Source: Paragonimus westermani (lineage: Eukaryota; Platyhelminthes; Trematoda; Plagiorchiida; Troglotrematidae). Taken from it: a stretch of 64,000 bases of DNA. Positions within the stretch are counted from its first letter, which is position 1; every line of letters begins with the position of its first letter. The notes under the pieces are model-generated. The model made no database searches. It had not been told where the DNA came from and worked only from the letters and a program-made list of their open reading frames with translations. The stretch lies in contig QNGE01003485.1 of the NCBI GenBank assembly GCA_008508345.1, forward strand, positions 19,124 through 83,123, read 5' to 3'. This document shows positions 60,401-64,000 of the stretch, piece by piece. A program made the position numbers and the translations under genes.

Positions 60401-62700
60401 TCTTTAGACTATTTTTAGTAACGTCAAAAATCTGCTCCCGCTTCATACCACATATTTATACACTTATTTCCTAGTTCTCTCTAAATACTTAGCAAAATCA
60501 GAATTTTCGCTTTGAAAGTTCCGTTTGTCGTGTTTAGTTATAACACATAATATTTTTAAGGTTAAATGTATGAAAGCATTTCAAAGTATAACCCAAAAAA
60601 GTCGAAGAGTTCTGTTGTTTTCAGTGAATTTTCAGGCATTTGTTTATCAAATGGAAAACCAATAAAGTCGTGGCTGATAACTATCAACAACAGACATGAG
60701 TTGAAGATAGGTGGCTGGCAGTAAAATAGCCCTGGAAAAGTATGTATCTGTTTACATCAGTCTATAAACTATTGATCTGACTTACCCTCAGATTTTAAGT
60801 TTCCTGTCGGAACATGTACAGATGCGGAATTCTTCTGGTTTTCGGTTTTCATTGTGTAATCCGTCTGGGTCATACCGATCTCGGCACAAAAATGTGCAAT
60901 ATCCAGCTTGTCACAATATTTATTTCGATCCGTTAACTGAGACGAAGCTTTTGGACCAACTGGAAGTCTAAAGATAATGGTCGAATTTAAACGGTGGAAT
61001 ATTATAGTTTACTGAGGAACTGCACTGAAACCTTGCACGATCTAGTCTAGTAGCCGGAAAATAATTTTACACTTCAGATTAGAAAACATTTAGGGTTTTT
61101 AAGTTTGCCCAGATTTAAGTGAGGAACACTGAAAAAATCATCCTTTTTTATTCACATTCATCAGTAGTACACCGCATGGCCTTGTCCAGAAATTAGAAAC
61201 TCTTGAAAATTGACATTTACTTTGTACACATTCCACTTGGTTCATACTATCCCTGACTGTCACCATACAAGACGAATTGCGTGGAAAACACAAGATATTA
61301 GGTTACTTCCTCTCGGTCAGAAATTAGAGTAATACCGTATTTTGTGCTAGTGATATTACGCGCGCTTCCCGGTAAATATTTTTTAAACATACCTACCTCA
61401 AGATGGTCAGATTTTATTTCCAAAACAAATTCGAATTCTTAAAATACAACTGTTTGTTATCCAGTTTGTTCGCAAGTTTCAAATTTCAAAAACAACTGAA
61501 AAATCTAACAAACATTAACACAAAGCACTTTCTTTGCTGCATTGCTCCTCATTTACACGAAAACAAAAGCATAGGCTTTGTTAGAACCGGAGTGAAAACG
61601 CATGAAATAAACGCAAAAAACTGACAGAAGAATGTCAGTCTCCTTGAAAGTTTATTTAAAAAATAGGCTTTACTAAGTGTACATTTACATTAATCTTGTC
61701 TGAGAATCATAATCAACTAACATTCCAGAACGTCAGTCATAACGATGAGAACTATGTTGACAGATTTTACCATTTCAAGTGACTCTAATTAATCGATTAT
61801 GTGATAACTTTTCAAAGTGGAATGAGTATGGCGACAACAACCGAACGGGTCCCTTCTTTCCTACTCAAATAAAGTAGACGCTGACAGGTCTAGGAAAAGG
61901 ATAGACGTAACGGTTCCTGCACAAGTGTGATGGTTATGTAGCACTGTAACAATTCACTTCATCTAACCATTCATGCAATCATAGCGGACGCAAACATGAC
62001 CGGAACCATGAGTACAGCCGCCGCTGACCGTTTGCGATGCGTTAATTAACAATATCACAGACAAAAAAGCTGATAAAATGGGTCATCTATTTATTATAGT
62101 TCTATGATGGCTAAAGAAACTATTGAGCTCAGTAGTACTAAATTACCGAATTATGTAAACAAAGGAACATCAGAAAAATATTATTCCCCGTGTTTGACCG
62201 TCGGACTAACTCTAACATAAAGTAAGGTGAAGGAATCTAAGGTATCTGTACATTTTAGGATGATTTTACTTAAAACGTCTGTGTGAATAGTAAAGTGCCG
62301 CTCAAATTTTCAATTTGTATTAGGAAAATAAGTTACTACTTACCAGTAATCAATACACAATTCGGTAAGTCTACGGATTTCTGATTTCAACTTGACTTAT
62401 CAGGGTTACCTGTGAGGTCATTGAACAAGGCCAACAGGAAAGTACTCGGAAAGTATATTTTTGATGTAACCAGGCAACCTGAAAATTACTCCCAAGCAAC
62501 TATGGTTGAATGTTTAGGTAGAATAACTTCGTCATGTTCAACTTGAAGCCATCAGCTGAATGATCAAAACAACTGTTTCGCGAGGAAACGGGCCAACGTT
62601 CACATTGTGCTTTTAACAAACATATACACTACTGACGGGCCTAACGAGGGATAGACTCGCGTCTGGAATGTTTATCTGAAAAAAGTTTACGGAAACTTTC
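57431..62700. other. gene-poor stretch, nothing recognised
   Basis: 57.43-57.6 kb may be further LINE linker sequence on the minus strand but is too eroded to show motifs. Beyond that, no gene or element is supported. The 149-codon plus frame at 59333-59782 is Ser/Leu/Phe-rich, has no motif and is within what chance allows in this window. Confidence 0.4.
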
Positions 62701-62719
62701 TCAACGGCCGGAATTCAGA

Positions 62720-63110
62720 ATCTATCTGGATTACAAGACTTTTAGGCATTAATAGAAAACCAGAATGATATCCTCTTGTTGATAGACCTACTAGCTGGAA
62801 ATGCCACGGTAAACAGTAGGAAGCAAGCCCTCAGAACTCATCACCAGTTTTAGTGAAACGAAATGTGTTATCCTCACGTCTCTTCTCGTAACGCTACCCT
62901 AGCCACCCTTTGTTCTTTTCCTGGGCGCAAATATACCAACGGAGTAAGCTGTTGGACCGGATACAACAGACAAAAGTGTCCAATGACTCTCCCATGTGGT
63001 AATGTCATCAACCACAAGTAAACAGCGATAGGGTTCCGGTGAATGCTTTTTGCTGCAAATCAATCGAAAATGCATTAGCTTAACGGTGGCATAACTTGCT
63101 CGTTCAGGAA
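62720..63110 (-). pseudogene. probable Ty3/gypsy-type integrase relic
   Basis: The minus frame contains PEPYRCLLVVDDITTW (63035-62985), close to the integrase core pattern (Y-R-Y-L-L-V-V-V-D-x-F-T-x-W) around the first beta strands. It is preceded by LMHFRLI, where an H-x-D-x-x-G stretch would carry the first catalytic Asp; here the Asp is lost. Downstream in the same frame, past a stop at about 62902, FVSLKLVMSSEGLLPTVYRG follows (about 62865-62800), recalling the F-x-S-x(n)-L-x(n)-G-x(n)-T-x-Y-H-P region that precedes the catalytic Glu. So two spaced blocks agree in one frame. No LTR, protease or RT part recognised nearby. Dead fragment. Confidence 0.45.
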
Positions 63111-64000
63111 CCACAACATATCGATGTTGATTCAGTGGTCGATTATTCTCACTAGTTCATAACACCACATGGAAGTAAACTTACTAGACGTTGTACAATG
63201 TTGCGACCCAACTTATGCAGTGTTTGTTCAACAGTGTCTGCTTACTGCTAGCGTCTTTCGTGTCCTCGATGACCAGTCCCTAGGCAAGTCGTGTGAGGAC
63301 ATCATTTTATTGTTCATTGAAGGCCATCAAAAGAGTGAAGGGGTACTCAGATTAAAAGTGACGGACTCATAAAGGTGAACTGAGAGAATTTAACTAGATG
63401 GCTGAATTGAGATAGCACAAGATTTAAGTGAACAGTACTCTAGCAAATGACGAATCCGAAAGCAAAAGAAGTAACCATAGTCAGAAAGTGAGAGAAGTAG
63501 CAGATTTCCTGAACAGTATGGCATCAAGCCTCCCATGTGTTATCAACGACGTGAATACAGTACTCGGAGGAACGTGGTTCACAACGTTTTATACAGAGTA
63601 TCGTTTTCGGTTTGAAGTTGAACTTTACTACTAGTAGTTTTCGAGAACCGGCAGCCAGACTTCAAGAACTACTTTTACACTGCCGTAGCATATTCATTTT
63701 TTATGGACTTCTTCGAAGCAGTAGTGGAAGCACGACGACTTCAACAAGTACCGAATGACAACAGTTAGTCTGGATCAAGACCCATTTTTATCAACAACGG
63801 TCACATGATCGGTGACCCCAAATCACAAACGAAGTTGATCACAGTGAAAAAGTGACAGCTGAAATGACCAACTTGGTTAGGCCCGAATGCCTGCTACAGT
63901 ATCAAAACATCACTAAGGATAACTGACGTTGTAATCAACCACGTTTTAGTAAACCAGCTATGACCTAGAGTAGACCAGGACAATTAAAAAGTGAAATCAA
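63111..64000. other. nothing recognised
   Basis: Two short plus frames (63169-63372 and 63428-63634, 67 and 68 codons) have no motif. On the minus strand this is where the upstream Pol region of the gypsy-type relic would lie, but I see no reverse transcriptase or RNase H motif. Confidence 0.35.

Overview
This window looks like gene-poor nuclear DNA from a flatworm, most likely a trematode (fluke). It is AT-rich, has no bacterial-style gene packing, and nearly all of its open reading frames are chance-length. The lineage call rests on the repeats, not on a named gene. They are a tRNA-headed, SINE-like family carrying type I hammerhead ribozymes (the architecture known from the schistosome SM-alpha family), Penelope-like retroelements with a GIY-YIG endonuclease, and decayed non-LTR elements whose reverse transcriptase wording resembles fluke LINEs. 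I could not search databases, so the species is open.

Layout. 1-8.9 kb: no recognisable gene, two weak tRNA-like SINE heads. 8.9-10.1 kb: dead LINE reverse transcriptase (+). 15.64-15.90 kb: a convincing terminal coding exon (+) of an unidentified gene. 16.03-18.48 kb: two Penelope-like copies head to head, forming a virtually perfect 1.08-kb inverted repeat around a 292-bp centre. 18.7-19.2 kb: two SINE pieces, one with an apparently intact hammerhead ribozyme. 22.48-22.99 kb: GC- and CpG-rich island of unknown nature. 26.83-27.19 kb and 40.47-40.97 kb: two minus-strand phase 0-0 exons encoding Ser/Pro/Gly-rich, probably disordered protein, perhaps of one large-intron gene. 37.8-38.2 kb: two more ribozyme SINEs head to head, interrupted by the only N of the window. 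39.6-39.8 kb: Tc1/mariner transposase relic (-). 56.1-57.4 kb: RTE-like LINE relic (-). 62.7-63.1 kb: probable Ty3/gypsy integrase relic (-). The rest shows nothing I can name.

How it fits together. The window reads as introns and intergenic space of a large, repeat-rich genome. The host genes are represented by at most three exons. Most of the recognisable content is mobile DNA: one young family (Penelope-like, both 3' ORFs open), one ribozyme-bearing SINE family at several stages of decay, and four older relics. The most interesting parts are the hammerhead/tRNA composite elements and the Penelope palindrome, whose arms are identical while the inner edge has diverged.
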